Part shown: piece after piece, positions 7,969 through 15,747 of the stretch
How positions within the stretch are numbered: the first letter of the stretch is position 1
Layout of the letters: every line of letters starts with the position of its first letter
NCBI RefSeq assembly: GCF_028807635.1
Contig: NZ_JARBAX010000002.1
Span: forward strand, 1,674,001-1,738,000
Source of the DNA: Streptomyces spiramyceticus
GTDB lineage: Bacteria > Actinomycetota > Actinomycetes > Streptomycetales > Streptomycetaceae
Length of the DNA stretch: 64,000 bases
Direction: 5' to 3'
Notes under the pieces: model-generated
Told to the model about the DNA's origin: nothing
The model's input: the letters and a program-made list of their open reading frames with translations, nothing else
The model's database searches: none
Program-made: the position numbers and the translations under genes

Positions 7969-9099
7969 ATGAACAGCTCGGTACGGATCGGACGAGTCCA
8001 GGGGGTGCCGCTGCGCATTCATTGGACCGTGCCCCTGCTCGTCGTGCTCTTCGGGTACAGCCTGGGGAGCCAGACGCTCCCAGCCTGGATTCCGGAACAG
8101 TCGAACGCCACATACACCGCCGGCGGCCTGGCTGGTGCCCTGCTGCTTCTCGGGAGCCTGCTCGCCCATGAGGCCGCCCACGCGATCACGGCCCGGAGGA
8201 AGGGCATCCCGGTTCAGAACATCACGCTCTGGGCGCTGGGCGGGATGACGCAGATGGGCAAGCCGCACGCGCCCGGTGCGGCCTTCCTCGTAGCCATCAG
8301 CGGGCCGCTCACCAGCCTGGTCGTAGGCGCAGCGGCGCTCGGGGCAGGCCTCGGGCTGGACGCCGTGTTCGGCTGGGCGGCGCCCGCGGCTGTCCTGGTG
8401 TGGCTGGGGTGGGTGAACTTTGTGCTGGGAGCGTTCAATCTCCTGCCTGCCGCGCCGCTCGACGGAGGGCGGGTGGTGCAGGCGGTGATGTGGTGGCGCA
8501 CTGGAGACCGGGACCGGGCCGAACGAGCAGCCGCACGCAGTGGGCAGGTTTTCGGCTTCCTGCTGATCGCCTTCGGATGGCTTTCGGTGCTGCGCGGTGC
8601 ACTGGGCGGTCTGTGGCTGATGGTCGTCGGCTTCTTCATCATGATCGTCGCCAACGCGGAGCGGCAGCACGCCGGGCTGGCCGCAGCCCTGCGCGGGATA
8701 CGAGCAGTCGATGCCATGTCGAGGCCCGTGGAAACCTGCCCCGACTGGGTGAGCGTGGAACGTTGCGTCGACGAGGTTGCGGTGCGGGCCCGCCACTCGA
8801 CCCTGCCCCTGATCGACTTCGAAGGACGCCCCAGCGGCATGGTCCACCTGCCGCAGCTCGCGAAGACGCCGCTGCCGCAGCGGGAGACGCTGCGCGTGCG
8901 TGACGTGGCGATCCCGCTGTCGCAGTGCAGCACGTGCGCGCCGGACGACCTCCTGGAAGACGTACTGGAAAAGGTCCACCCCGGCAGCGGCATGCGGATC
9001 CTCGTCATCGATGGCCAGCGCCTGGTGGGCATCATCACCGCGCGTGACCTCTCGCGGCTCGTTCAGCGCAACACACTCCGCGGCACGGACAGCCAGTGA
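7969..9099 (+). CDS. Site-2 protease family metallopeptidase (M50B) with CBS pair
   Basis: 376 residues. The zinc motif HEAAH (His67, Glu68, His71) lies in the third hydrophobic segment, and the second zinc ligand is in LLPAAPLDGGR (Asp165). About six membrane helices end near residue 225. The remainder (about 235-370) is a cytoplasmic CBS pair (VDAMSRPVETCPDWVSVERC ... VIDGQRLVGIITARDLS). This is the usual S2P-CBS architecture of actinobacteria: intramembrane cleavage of a membrane-anchored substrate, gated by nucleotide or ionic signals on the CBS domains. Substrate unknown; no anti-sigma factor is adjacent. The start ATG 7969 follows CGGGAGACGG. Confidence 0.92.
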   Translation: MNSSVRIGRVQGVPLRIHWTVPLLVVLFGYSLGSQTLPAWIPEQSNATYTAGGLAGALLLLGSLLAHEAAHAITARRKGIPVQNITLWALGGMTQMGKPHAPGAAFLVAISGPLTSLVVGAAALGAGLGLDAVFGWAAPAAVLVWLGWVNFVLGAFNLLPAAPLDGGRVVQAVMWWRTGDRDRAERAAARSGQVFGFLLIAFGWLSVLRGALGGLWLMVVGFFIMIVANAERQHAGLAAALRGIRAVDAMSRPVETCPDWVSVERCVDEVAVRARHSTLPLIDFEGRPSGMVHLPQLAKTPLPQRETLRVRDVAIPLSQCSTCAPDDLLEDVLEKVHPGSGMRILVIDGQRLVGIITARDLSRLVQRNTLRGTDSQ

Positions 9100-9248
9100 G
9101 CACGTGCGTGCTGGTTGGCGACCGCTGTGCTGGTTGGCGGGCCACCGACAAGGCGATGTTAGGCGCCGATGCCACTGAGGACCCGCGGGATCGCGCTTCA
9201 GGTAGTGCATCTCGATCGCAAGATCTGCGACTGAGCCGGCGAACGCGC

Positions 9249-9620
9249 TCAACTCATGTTGTAGGGGAAGATGCCCCAGCGCAGCTGCTCGCGGCGGGCG
9301 GCGTCCACCCAGAGGGGCAAGTTGCCGAGCAGGCTGTCGAGGTAGGCGGGGCTGATGACGCCGCGCAGTTCCTCCTCGAGCTTGTGGGTCTTCTCGGTGA
9401 GGCGCACATAGTGGTTGACCAATTGGCCGCTGGGTTGTCGAAGTTGATGCGGTACAGGCCGAGCCCGGTGAGTGTCCGGTGGTAGAAGTCCGGCGTGGCC
9501 AGCGATCCACGCCCAAGCGGGACACGGCGGGGTGCAGTACCTCGTCAGGGGTTTTCTCGGCGGCCATCAAGTCGGTGAAGACCAGGGCCGCTTCCGGCTT
9601 GAGGACGCGTACGGCTGGCT
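9249..9620 (-). pseudogene. SAM-dependent methyltransferase C-terminal fragment (sarcosine/dimethylglycine type)
   Basis: The minus strand reads RVLKPEAALVFTDLMAAEKT then PDEVLHPAVSRLGVD. After a frame change it reads TPDFYHRTLTGLGLYRINFDN and, near the end, DAARREQLRWGIFPYNMS before the TGA at 9249-9251. These blocks match the last third of UbiE-like N-methyltransferases of the glycine-betaine type. The catalytic N-terminal half (SAM-binding GxGxG) is missing and there is at least one frameshift. An IS5 fragment sits just upstream (9682-9933), which may explain the truncation. Confidence 0.7.
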
Positions 9621-9681
9621 GTAGTTCACATTTCGTGACGAACACGATGGCGGCTGGTTGGAGTGCAGCGACCACGCAGGG

Positions 9682-9933
9682 TCAGCTGCATGGCTGACGG
9701 GTTCGACGTGGCTGAGGCGCTGGCTCTCGGGTAACCGCCGTCGGCGATTGCCACGGGTTTCCGGACGGCAGCTTCACTCTGTCCTCGAAGGGCAAGCGCC
9801 ATGGGCGGCCTCTTCGTACCGTGTCCGCCCCTTCGCGACGCAGCGTCGACACCAACTTGCCGAAGCAGCACGGTTCCAGGCCGGTGAACGGGCCTGTCCA
9901 GGACGGCTCAGATGCCGTGATCACACCAGCCAC
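9682..9933 (-). pseudogene. IS5-family transposase fragment, copy A
   Basis: It encodes GVITASEPSWTGPFTGLEPC then FGKLVSTLRREG and RRGRPWRLPFEDRV, the N-terminal helix-turn-helix section of an IS5-type DDE transposase. A little further, in another frame, KPVAIADGGY resembles a C-terminal transposase block. The same N-terminus occurs at 24181-24231 and 49860-50075, so this is one of three scars of a related element. Confidence 0.75.
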
Positions 9934-9999
9934 ACGTTTGATGGTTCCAAGCCTGCGAATCGTGCACCGCCGAGAGTCCGGTTAGGTTCCAACGGTGAA

Positions 10000-11052
10000 T
10001 CATGTTTTGTCCCGGTCGAGTTGGTCCCACCACCAGGCGATATGCGGCAGGGGATGCCGCTCGCCGGCTGCTGGTTGACGTGCCCAGCGCAGCGGCGCGG
10101 ATGGGCCGGGGCCGTTGTAGCGGGGGACTCTGGCGCTCCATTCGAGGTTGCCGCGGATGGTGTGACCGAGGTCGGTGAGGTAGTGACGCAGCGCGGGCGG
10201 GGCGGTCGTGAGGAGCTGTTCGCGTAGCTGGAGGAAGAGGGCCATGAGGTGGTCGCGGAGCGCTACGGCTGCGTGGAGTGCCTGGGAGGGTGTGCAGTGG
10301 TCTTGGTGAGCGATCACTGTCACGAGGTTCTGGCCTGTCTGTGCGTGCTGGGCTTCCTTGCGGTAGGACATGAGGTCGTTGTCGATGCCCCCGATCGTCC
10401 AGGTCAGTTCGGTCAGGGCCCGGACCGGCGGTGTGTCGAGGGGGTCGCCGACGTTGATGCCGTTGACTATTTCGATCATCGCTGTGCAGGGGCCTGCTCC
10501 GCAGGCGTGCATCCGCATGGACAGGTAGTCGCTGACCGATGGCACGTGCTTGCGGTAGTCGTTGCTGATCTGCCAGCTGACGCCCAGGAGCCAAGCTCGC
10601 TGTGCTTCGGTCCAGCGTCTGAACTGCGTAGGCGTGGCGATCTGCTGGACGCTGTGGGCGATGGCGTACAGGGCGGCGGCGTAGCGGTCGGGTTCGGCAC
10701 AGGTGCCGGTCTCCAGCAGGCGCAGGAGTCGGCTGGCCAGGTCCACGAACCGGGCGGTGTCATAGTTGGCCGGGCCTGCGTCGCATCGGGCATCGTCGAA
10801 CGCGAAGCCCCAATAGCACCAGTTCACGGCTGTCTGGAGGCGATCGGTGGGCGCGGTGGGGGTGAGCCTGCCGAAGAACTCGGCCGCATTCGAGCCCAGG
10901 ACCGTGGCGCGCTCGTAGGGGGTGCGGTAGAGGCTGTGCTCGGCGAGCCAGTTGTCGGCTGTCTGCTCGAGCAGGTTTACGTCGGGGTGGATGGCAGTCT
11001 CTATGGGGCAGTAGAACGCCGGTTGTTCGGGCAGGGCAGGGGCGTCCCGCAT
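10000..11052 (-). CDS. Class I terpene synthase
   Basis: 350 residues. The metal-binding aspartate-rich motif is FDDARCD (Asp86, Asp87, Asp91; DDxxxD form). The NSE motif is NDLMSYRKE (Asn225, Ser229, Glu233). A pyrophosphate-sensing arginine is likely at Arg180 (SMRMHACG), and the C-terminal RY pair is present (ARVPRY). It ionises a prenyl diphosphate and cyclises the carbocation. The neighbouring GGPP-synthase-like gene suggests a C20 substrate, which is inference. ATG 11052 is preferred because GGAAGGA lies just upstream and the protein then begins like its family; an in-frame start at 11142, 4 bases after the upstream stop, would add a 30-residue unusual extension. Last gene of a four-gene operon. 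The product cannot be predicted. Confidence 0.9.
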   Translation of the reverse strand: MRDAPALPEQPAFYCPIETAIHPDVNLLEQTADNWLAEHSLYRTPYERATVLGSNAAEFFGRLTPTAPTDRLQTAVNWCYWGFAFDDARCDAGPANYDTARFVDLASRLLRLLETGTCAEPDRYAAALYAIAHSVQQIATPTQFRRWTEAQRAWLLGVSWQISNDYRKHVPSVSDYLSMRMHACGAGPCTAMIEIVNGINVGDPLDTPPVRALTELTWTIGGIDNDLMSYRKEAQHAQTGQNLVTVIAHQDHCTPSQALHAAVALRDHLMALFLQLREQLLTTAPPALRHYLTDLGHTIRGNLEWSARVPRYNGPGPSAPLRWARQPAAGERHPLPHIAWWWDQLDRDKT

Positions 11053-11146
11053 GGGGATCCTTCCGGTTTGCAGCGCGATGGGATGTGTGAGCGTGCTGGT
11101 GCCTCCTCGGTGGAGCAGGGCAGGGAGACGGGATCTTGTCATCGGC

Positions 11147-11869
11147 TCACGATGGCGGTCGTGTGGCCACCGCTGACTGCTGTACCCGATGAGGCGGCGC
11201 AGCGTAGATCATCCGGATAAGGACAATGCCCCACGTGCAGCTGACGGCAGCCAGGAGAATCCAGGGCCAGCTGTGGAAATAGCCGCCCAGCGTGAATGTG
11301 CTGGCGAAGTACAGCACCACCATGGCCGTGTAGGCGGTCCAGGCCAGTGGGGAGAGGGTGCTGCAGGCGTGGCGTCGCCAGAGTGTCGCTGTGATCAGCG
11401 GAAGAGGAAGGGCGATGGTCAGAGCCATGGAAATGAAGTGGAGATCGTCGTGGAGGGCGTGCATGACGACAAGCCAGTTGGCGGTGATGAACGCGGCGCC
11501 CGCCAGGATCGAGGCGGCGTAGACACGCTGGGAAAGCCATGGGGCAAGTTCGCCGCGGCCGTAGGCGATGATCTGGGCGAGAAGAACGGCGTCCAGGACA
11601 GTGGCCGGTATGAACGCGCAGCGCAGGAACATGATGAACCAGTGGCTCCCAGGGCCCGGCCACTCCATGATGCCCAGCGCGGCGGTCCCATCGTGGGCGA
11701 GCCAGAAATAGACCGCGCCAATGGGCACGCTGTACTGCCGTTCCCGGGCGGCTTTGCGGATGACGAGCCAGAACCAGGCGAACATGAACGCCGTCAAACC
11801 GCCGAAGAGGATGGCAAAGGCAACCGCGTTGGCGTCTAGGCTCTGCAGGACTGAGCTCCGGTCGTACAT
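11147..11869 (-). CDS. Polytopic membrane protein of the terpenoid operon, Pyr4-like
   Basis: 240 residues with about seven hydrophobic helices and a short N-terminus. Size, topology and one local block resemble the Pyr4/PaxB family of integral-membrane terpene cyclases. An ARERQYSVPIGAVYFWLAHD segment (residues 41-60) aligns with their K/R-ERTYGMAIMPLCCNFAWE region, placing Asp60 where the family has an essential Glu. The alignment is from memory and weak, so identity is inference. The start ATG 11869 has AAGGAGG four bases upstream. It lies 44 bases after the P450 gene and its stop is 4 bases from an alternative start of the terpene synthase. Possible roles: second cyclase, prenyl or product handling, or transport. 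Confidence 0.75.
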   Translation of the reverse strand: MYDRSSVLQSLDANAVAFAILFGGLTAFMFAWFWLVIRKAARERQYSVPIGAVYFWLAHDGTAALGIMEWPGPGSHWFIMFLRCAFIPATVLDAVLLAQIIAYGRGELAPWLSQRVYAASILAGAAFITANWLVVMHALHDDLHFISMALTIALPLPLITATLWRRHACSTLSPLAWTAYTAMVVLYFASTFTLGGYFHSWPWILLAAVSCTWGIVLIRMIYAAPPHRVQQSAVATRPPS

Positions 11870-11913
11870 ACATCCTCCTTTTCGCGCCGCTGTCGGCATG
11901 AGTCCTGAAGGGG

Positions 11914-13278
11914 TCAGCTCCCGTGGCCGTGACGGGATCGGCGCTGAATGCGTAGAAGAAGTCGGTCCGGTCGCAGGGGGCCGCGGGTTTGCGGCGTGAC
12001 TCGTACTCCGGGAAGGGGGTGGAGCGTCCACTGCCCGGCGATTGCGGCGAGGGCCAGGGTGGCTTCGGTGAGACCGAAGACGTCGCCTGGGCATTTGCGG
12101 GCGCCGCCACCGAACGGTACGTAGGCGCCGCGCTGCGGGGCGGGGCCGCAGTCGGGCAGCCACCGTTCGGGGTCAAAGATTTCGGGGTCGGGAAAGATAT
12201 CGGCTCGGCGCTGGATCAGATAGGGGCTGTAGACGATTGCGGTACCCGAGGGGATCACAGTGCCCGCGACTTCGGCCTGTTGGGTGGCCACCCGGGTGGA
12301 CAACCATGCCGGCGGGTACAGGCGCAATGCTTCGGCCAGGATGCGCCCCGTCAGCCGGAGTTTGGGCAGGTCGTCGAACCCCGCTGTCCTGCCGTCGGTC
12401 ACTGTGCCGACCTCGGCCTGAAGCCGCTCCTCGATCTCGGGGTGCTGTCCGATCAGATGCAGCGTCCAGATCAGGACTGATGCGGTGGTCTCCATTCCGG
12501 CGAGGAACAAAGTGACGACCTCGTCGCGGATCTCTGAGTCGCTCAAGGAGCCGCCGGACTCGTCACGGGCGGTCAGCAGCATGGAAAGCACATCACCATG
12601 GTCGTTGCCGCTGCGCCGGTAGGCGGCGACCATCTGATGGACGATGGCGTTGAGGCGAGTGAGCGCGGCGTCGAAGCGGCGGTTGGCCGGGGTGGGGAGT
12701 TTCTCCAGTAGGGGCAGCGGTGCCGTCATGCGCTTGAAGAGCCCGTCGAGCAGGACGGACAGGCAATGGCGGACTTCGGCGATGGTCGCGGGTCCCAGGT
12801 CGGCCGCGAACATGGTGCAGGCCGCTACCCTGGCGGTGATCTCATCCATTTCGGCGGCGGCATCGATCACCTGCCCGTCGCGCCAGGTTTCCAGCACCGC
12901 GGCGATCTGGCGGTTCATCAGGTGCGAGTAGTCCCGTAGCCGGTGAGGGTGGAAGGCCGGCTGCACCAGTTGGCGCCGCCGACGATGAGGCGCATGCGCG
13001 CAGGTCCCGATGGAGTCGCCCATGATCTGCTGGAGCTTGTCCATGAAGGGGCCGCCCTTGTCGAAGGTGCGTCCATCGGACAGGATGTGGTGCACCAGCT
13101 CGGGATGGCAGACCACGTAGGCGCGTCGGGGCCCGAACCCGATCTCGACCAGGTCGCCGTAGGCGGGCAGGGAAGCCAAGAACTCCAGGGGCCGCGTCCG
13201 CAGCTGCCAGGCGTGGCCTATCCCCGGCAGGGCGCCTGGGGCGACCCCTGTCCTCAGCGCGGGACGGTCGGCGTGCAC
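11914..13278 (-). CDS. Cytochrome P450 of the terpenoid operon
   Basis: 454 residues, complete. The I-helix oxygen motif is AGMETTAS, the K-helix ExxR is EALR, and the heme loop is FGGGARKCPGD with the thiolate at Cys396. The sequence style (LPGIGHAWQLRTRPLEFLAS N-terminus, long C-terminus) resembles the CYP class of bacterial terpene clusters rather than the short CYP105 type. It probably hydroxylates the terpene made by the downstream synthase, using external ferredoxin and reductase, which are not in this window. Start GTG 13278 with GGGAGGTGA at a good distance. Confidence 0.93.
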   Translation of the reverse strand: MHADRPALRTGVAPGALPGIGHAWQLRTRPLEFLASLPAYGDLVEIGFGPRRAYVVCHPELVHHILSDGRTFDKGGPFMDKLQQIMGDSIGTCAHAPHRRRRQLVQPAFHPHRLRDYSHLMNRQIAAVLETWRDGQVIDAAAEMDEITARVAACTMFAADLGPATIAEVRHCLSVLLDGLFKRMTAPLPLLEKLPTPANRRFDAALTRLNAIVHQMVAAYRRSGNDHGDVLSMLLTARDESGGSLSDSEIRDEVVTLFLAGMETTASVLIWTLHLIGQHPEIEERLQAEVGTVTDGRTAGFDDLPKLRLTGRILAEALRLYPPAWLSTRVATQQAEVAGTVIPSGTAIVYSPYLIQRRADIFPDPEIFDPERWLPDCGPAPQRGAYVPFGGGARKCPGDVFGLTEATLALAAIAGQWTLHPLPGVRVTPQTRGPLRPDRLLLRIQRRSRHGHGS

Positions 13279-13442
13279 GACTCACCTCCCGCTGCGTCCG
13301 GGTTTGCTGACGTTGCGTCACATGGATTCGTCATTCGAGTCCCTTTCCACGGCTCAGTTGCTGGGGCAGCTGGTCGGGAGATACGAGTTGGCGCCCGCGA
13401 GGTCGCCGTTGGCCGTGACGGGATCCAGCCGGTCGGCGGCGG

Positions 13443-14543
13443 TCATGCCGTGCGCTCCGTGGTGGTGCGGGCCAGCGCCCTCAGTGCGGTCCGGGCGGCG
13501 GGCTGAAACGGGGAGCGGTCCAATGCCCCGAGTGCTTGTCTGCGACGGCTGCGGATCATGGCTTCGACTTCTTCGCGGGCTCCTGTGGCGGTGAGGACGC
13601 CTCGCACGGCTGCGGCACCGTTCTCGTCGAGTGTGGGGTCGCCGACAAGGCGGCGGAGGACAGCGGCTTCGAAGGCGTCGGCGTTGCGCAGGGCGATGGC
13701 GAGCAGCGCGGTGTGCTTCCCGGCACGCAAGTCCTCCAGAGCGGACTTGCCGGTGAGGGCCGGATCGCCGAAGACTCCGAGGAGGTCGTCGCGTAACTGG
13801 TACGCCTCTCCGATCGGGAGGGCGTACGCGGTGCAGGCCGCGAGGGTGTCAGGGGAGGCCCCGGCGAGGGCAGCGCCGATCTGGAGCGGCCGCTCGACGG
13901 TGTACTTGGCGGTTTTGAAACGGGCGATTTGCAACGCGGACTCGACATCGCCGCCCGCCCGGCCGGCATGGCACAGGTCGAGGTACTGGCCGAGCATGAC
14001 CTCTGTGCGCATGGCATCGAGGAGTGGCAGGACGGCGGCGCGCTGGACTGCGGTGAGGGCGCTGGTCTGAAGCAGATGGTCCGACCACACCAGGGCGAGG
14101 TCGCCCAGCAGGATCGCGCTGTGCCTGCCGAGCAGTTCGGCCGTGTGCGCGTCCCTGTGCCCCTCGAAGCCGGCGGCAAGCGCGCGGTGGACGCTGGGTC
14201 GACTACGCCGGGTCTCCGAGGCATCCATCATGTCGTCGTGGATGAGAGCGAAGGTGTGGAAGAGCTCCAGTGCCACCGCCACTTGGAACACCGGGGCGAA
14301 CGCGCCGGATCCCGCTGCCGCGTACCAGCCACAACAGCACAGCAGGGGACGCACTCGCTTGCCTCCGGCGGCGACGAAGTCCTGCAGCACCTCGATCAAC
14401 GGCGACAGGCGAGGGTTGTCCGCCGTGCGGTTCTTGCTGTGGAGGAACTCGCGCAGTGCCACGCCCACCGCCTGCCGGAGCGACGCCAGGTCGATGTCGT
14501 CCGCACTCCCCGGTGGGGGGAACTGCAGGGGAAGCGCTGCCAT
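13443..14543 (-). CDS. Trans-isoprenyl diphosphate synthase, probable GGPP synthase
   Basis: 366 residues. First aspartate-rich motif HDDMMD (Asp103-Asp107), second motif YQLRDDLLGVFGD (about 245-257), and the KxxxR-type substrate region GGKRVRP (60-66). The residue five positions before the first motif is Phe98, the position that in type I GGPP synthases limits the chain to C20. This supports, but does not prove, GGPP as product. Start ATG 14543 is preceded by GAAGGTGA; an upstream in-frame start at 14624 lacks that. First gene of the terpenoid operon, 164 bases before the P450. Confidence 0.92.
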   Translation of the reverse strand: MAALPLQFPPPGSADDIDLASLRQAVGVALREFLHSKNRTADNPRLSPLIEVLQDFVAAGGKRVRPLLCCCGWYAAAGSGAFAPVFQVAVALELFHTFALIHDDMMDASETRRSRPSVHRALAAGFEGHRDAHTAELLGRHSAILLGDLALVWSDHLLQTSALTAVQRAAVLPLLDAMRTEVMLGQYLDLCHAGRAGGDVESALQIARFKTAKYTVERPLQIGAALAGASPDTLAACTAYALPIGEAYQLRDDLLGVFGDPALTGKSALEDLRAGKHTALLAIALRNADAFEAAVLRRLVGDPTLDENGAAAVRGVLTATGAREEVEAMIRSRRRQALGALDRSPFQPAARTALRALARTTTERTA

Positions 14544-14851
14544 CCGGTCACCTTCCGGGCCCCGAGACTGACGATGTTCATCACCGGATCGCGCCCGGGC
14601 GAGGGGCAGCGCGCTGGATGACAAGCAAAGAAGTTGAGTTCACGGACGTCCGCAGGGACCGACCCGACGATGCTCGGGGCACGTCCATCAAGCTCCGACC
14701 CAACTCAACGAACTCTTCCCCGACATGAACAGCAAGAATCTGAACTGCCGCCGCGCGGTGGGGTCGCAAGGAGCAATATTCGTCCCCGCGCGCGCCCCGG
14801 CTCTCGCAGTGTGCGGGTGGCGCACTGCAGTGCCAGTCCCCCCATGGACTG

Positions 14852-15080
14852 TCACGGGGGACGTTTGGTTGAGGGAGTGAGCGTCCGGGCTTGGAGGTAG
14901 GACGACCAGTCGCGCTTGACGCAGGTGCTCCGGTGCACCGCGGTGGCGATGCTGACGCGGAGGATCTGGCTGAGCACCGGGGCAGGTAGGTCGCTGGCGA
15001 GGGCGAGGGCGAGGGCGAGGGTGAAGGCGGCGGTGTTGCGGGAAGGACGTACGTCGATGCTGTTGTCGGCCGTGGCCCCT
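14852..15080 (-). pseudogene. Recombinase/integrase-like C-terminal fragment
   Basis: The minus strand encodes NTAAFTLALALALASDLPAP then VLSQILRVSIATAVHRS and KRDWSSYLQAR, stopping at 14852-14854. This resembles the C-terminus of a common actinomycete tyrosine-recombinase-like element protein (LPAPVLADLLGLHxxTAxRW ... RDWxxY). No N-terminal part is seen. The ALALALALA stretch comes from a GGGCGA hexamer repeat at about 15000-15025. Confidence 0.5.
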
Positions 15081-15747
15081 CCGCATCACTTTGGACTCAG
15101 CTCCACCTCCCTCTTGGCGGCCTTAGGATCCCGGGGTTCGCCCGTGGGCGGGGTCGCCTGGGGGACGGGCAGTTCGGCAAGGGGCGTGGTGGGCGGCCCT
15201 GCCGCAGGCGTTCCTCCATCGGTCCGGGGGGCCGCGGATGCTTCTCGCGCAACTCGGCGACGGAGTTGAGGGGTTCATGAACGCCAGGAACTCGGCGTCT
15301 TCGGCTCCGGCGCGGGAAGGTGCGGCCGAGGCTGCCTCGGCCGGGCGCCGGACGCGGCCTTCGAATCGTTGCCGCCCGCTCGTTGGGCGCCGCAGGCGGC
15401 AAGGGGCCAGAGCGCACAGCGCGGTCAAGGCGGCGCTGCGCAGAGCGCGGTGGAGCCGCCGGTGGAGCGTAATGCAGGGGTGTTCGCTACGCGGTCGCTT
15501 CATGGTCGCAGTGGGAGGCCCGGGCATGCGTGCCGCTACTCAGGACCGGGAACCCTTCGTACTCACCCGAGAACCGAAGGAGCCGGGCACTGGGATGCGG
15601 TTTTGGCCGCGGTGAAGGCGCCCACGAATTCGCTCACTAGTGCGAGGATTATCATGGTCTGGATTGCCCCAGTATGTGCCCTGCCTCCAGGGGTGCAGGA
15701 AGCGTTCCCATTCCCTGCTCATTCAGCTGCGAAAGGTGGACGAGCAC
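15081..15747. other. Upstream region of the pyruvyl transferase; possible decayed gene
   Basis: About 670 bases. Minus-strand frames contain protein-like scraps (EDAEFLAFMNP; PLNSVAELREKHPRPPGPMEE) in alternating frames, suggesting a decayed hypothetical gene at 15200-15420. No family is recognised. The last 100 bases should carry the promoter of the downstream gene. Confidence 0.3.

Noticed and set aside
7597..9675. Minus-strand ORF of 692 codons
   Set aside because: It is antisense to the site-2 protease. Only its first part overlaps genuine methyltransferase remnants; the rest is arginine/proline-rich shadow.
10249..11220. Plus-strand ORF of 323 codons across the terpene synthase
   Set aside because: Antisense shadow with no recognisable domain; the minus strand has complete terpene synthase motifs.
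15000..15025. GGGCGA hexamer run as a regulatory repeat
   Set aside because: It lies within the recombinase-like fragment and simply encodes its ALALALALA stretch.
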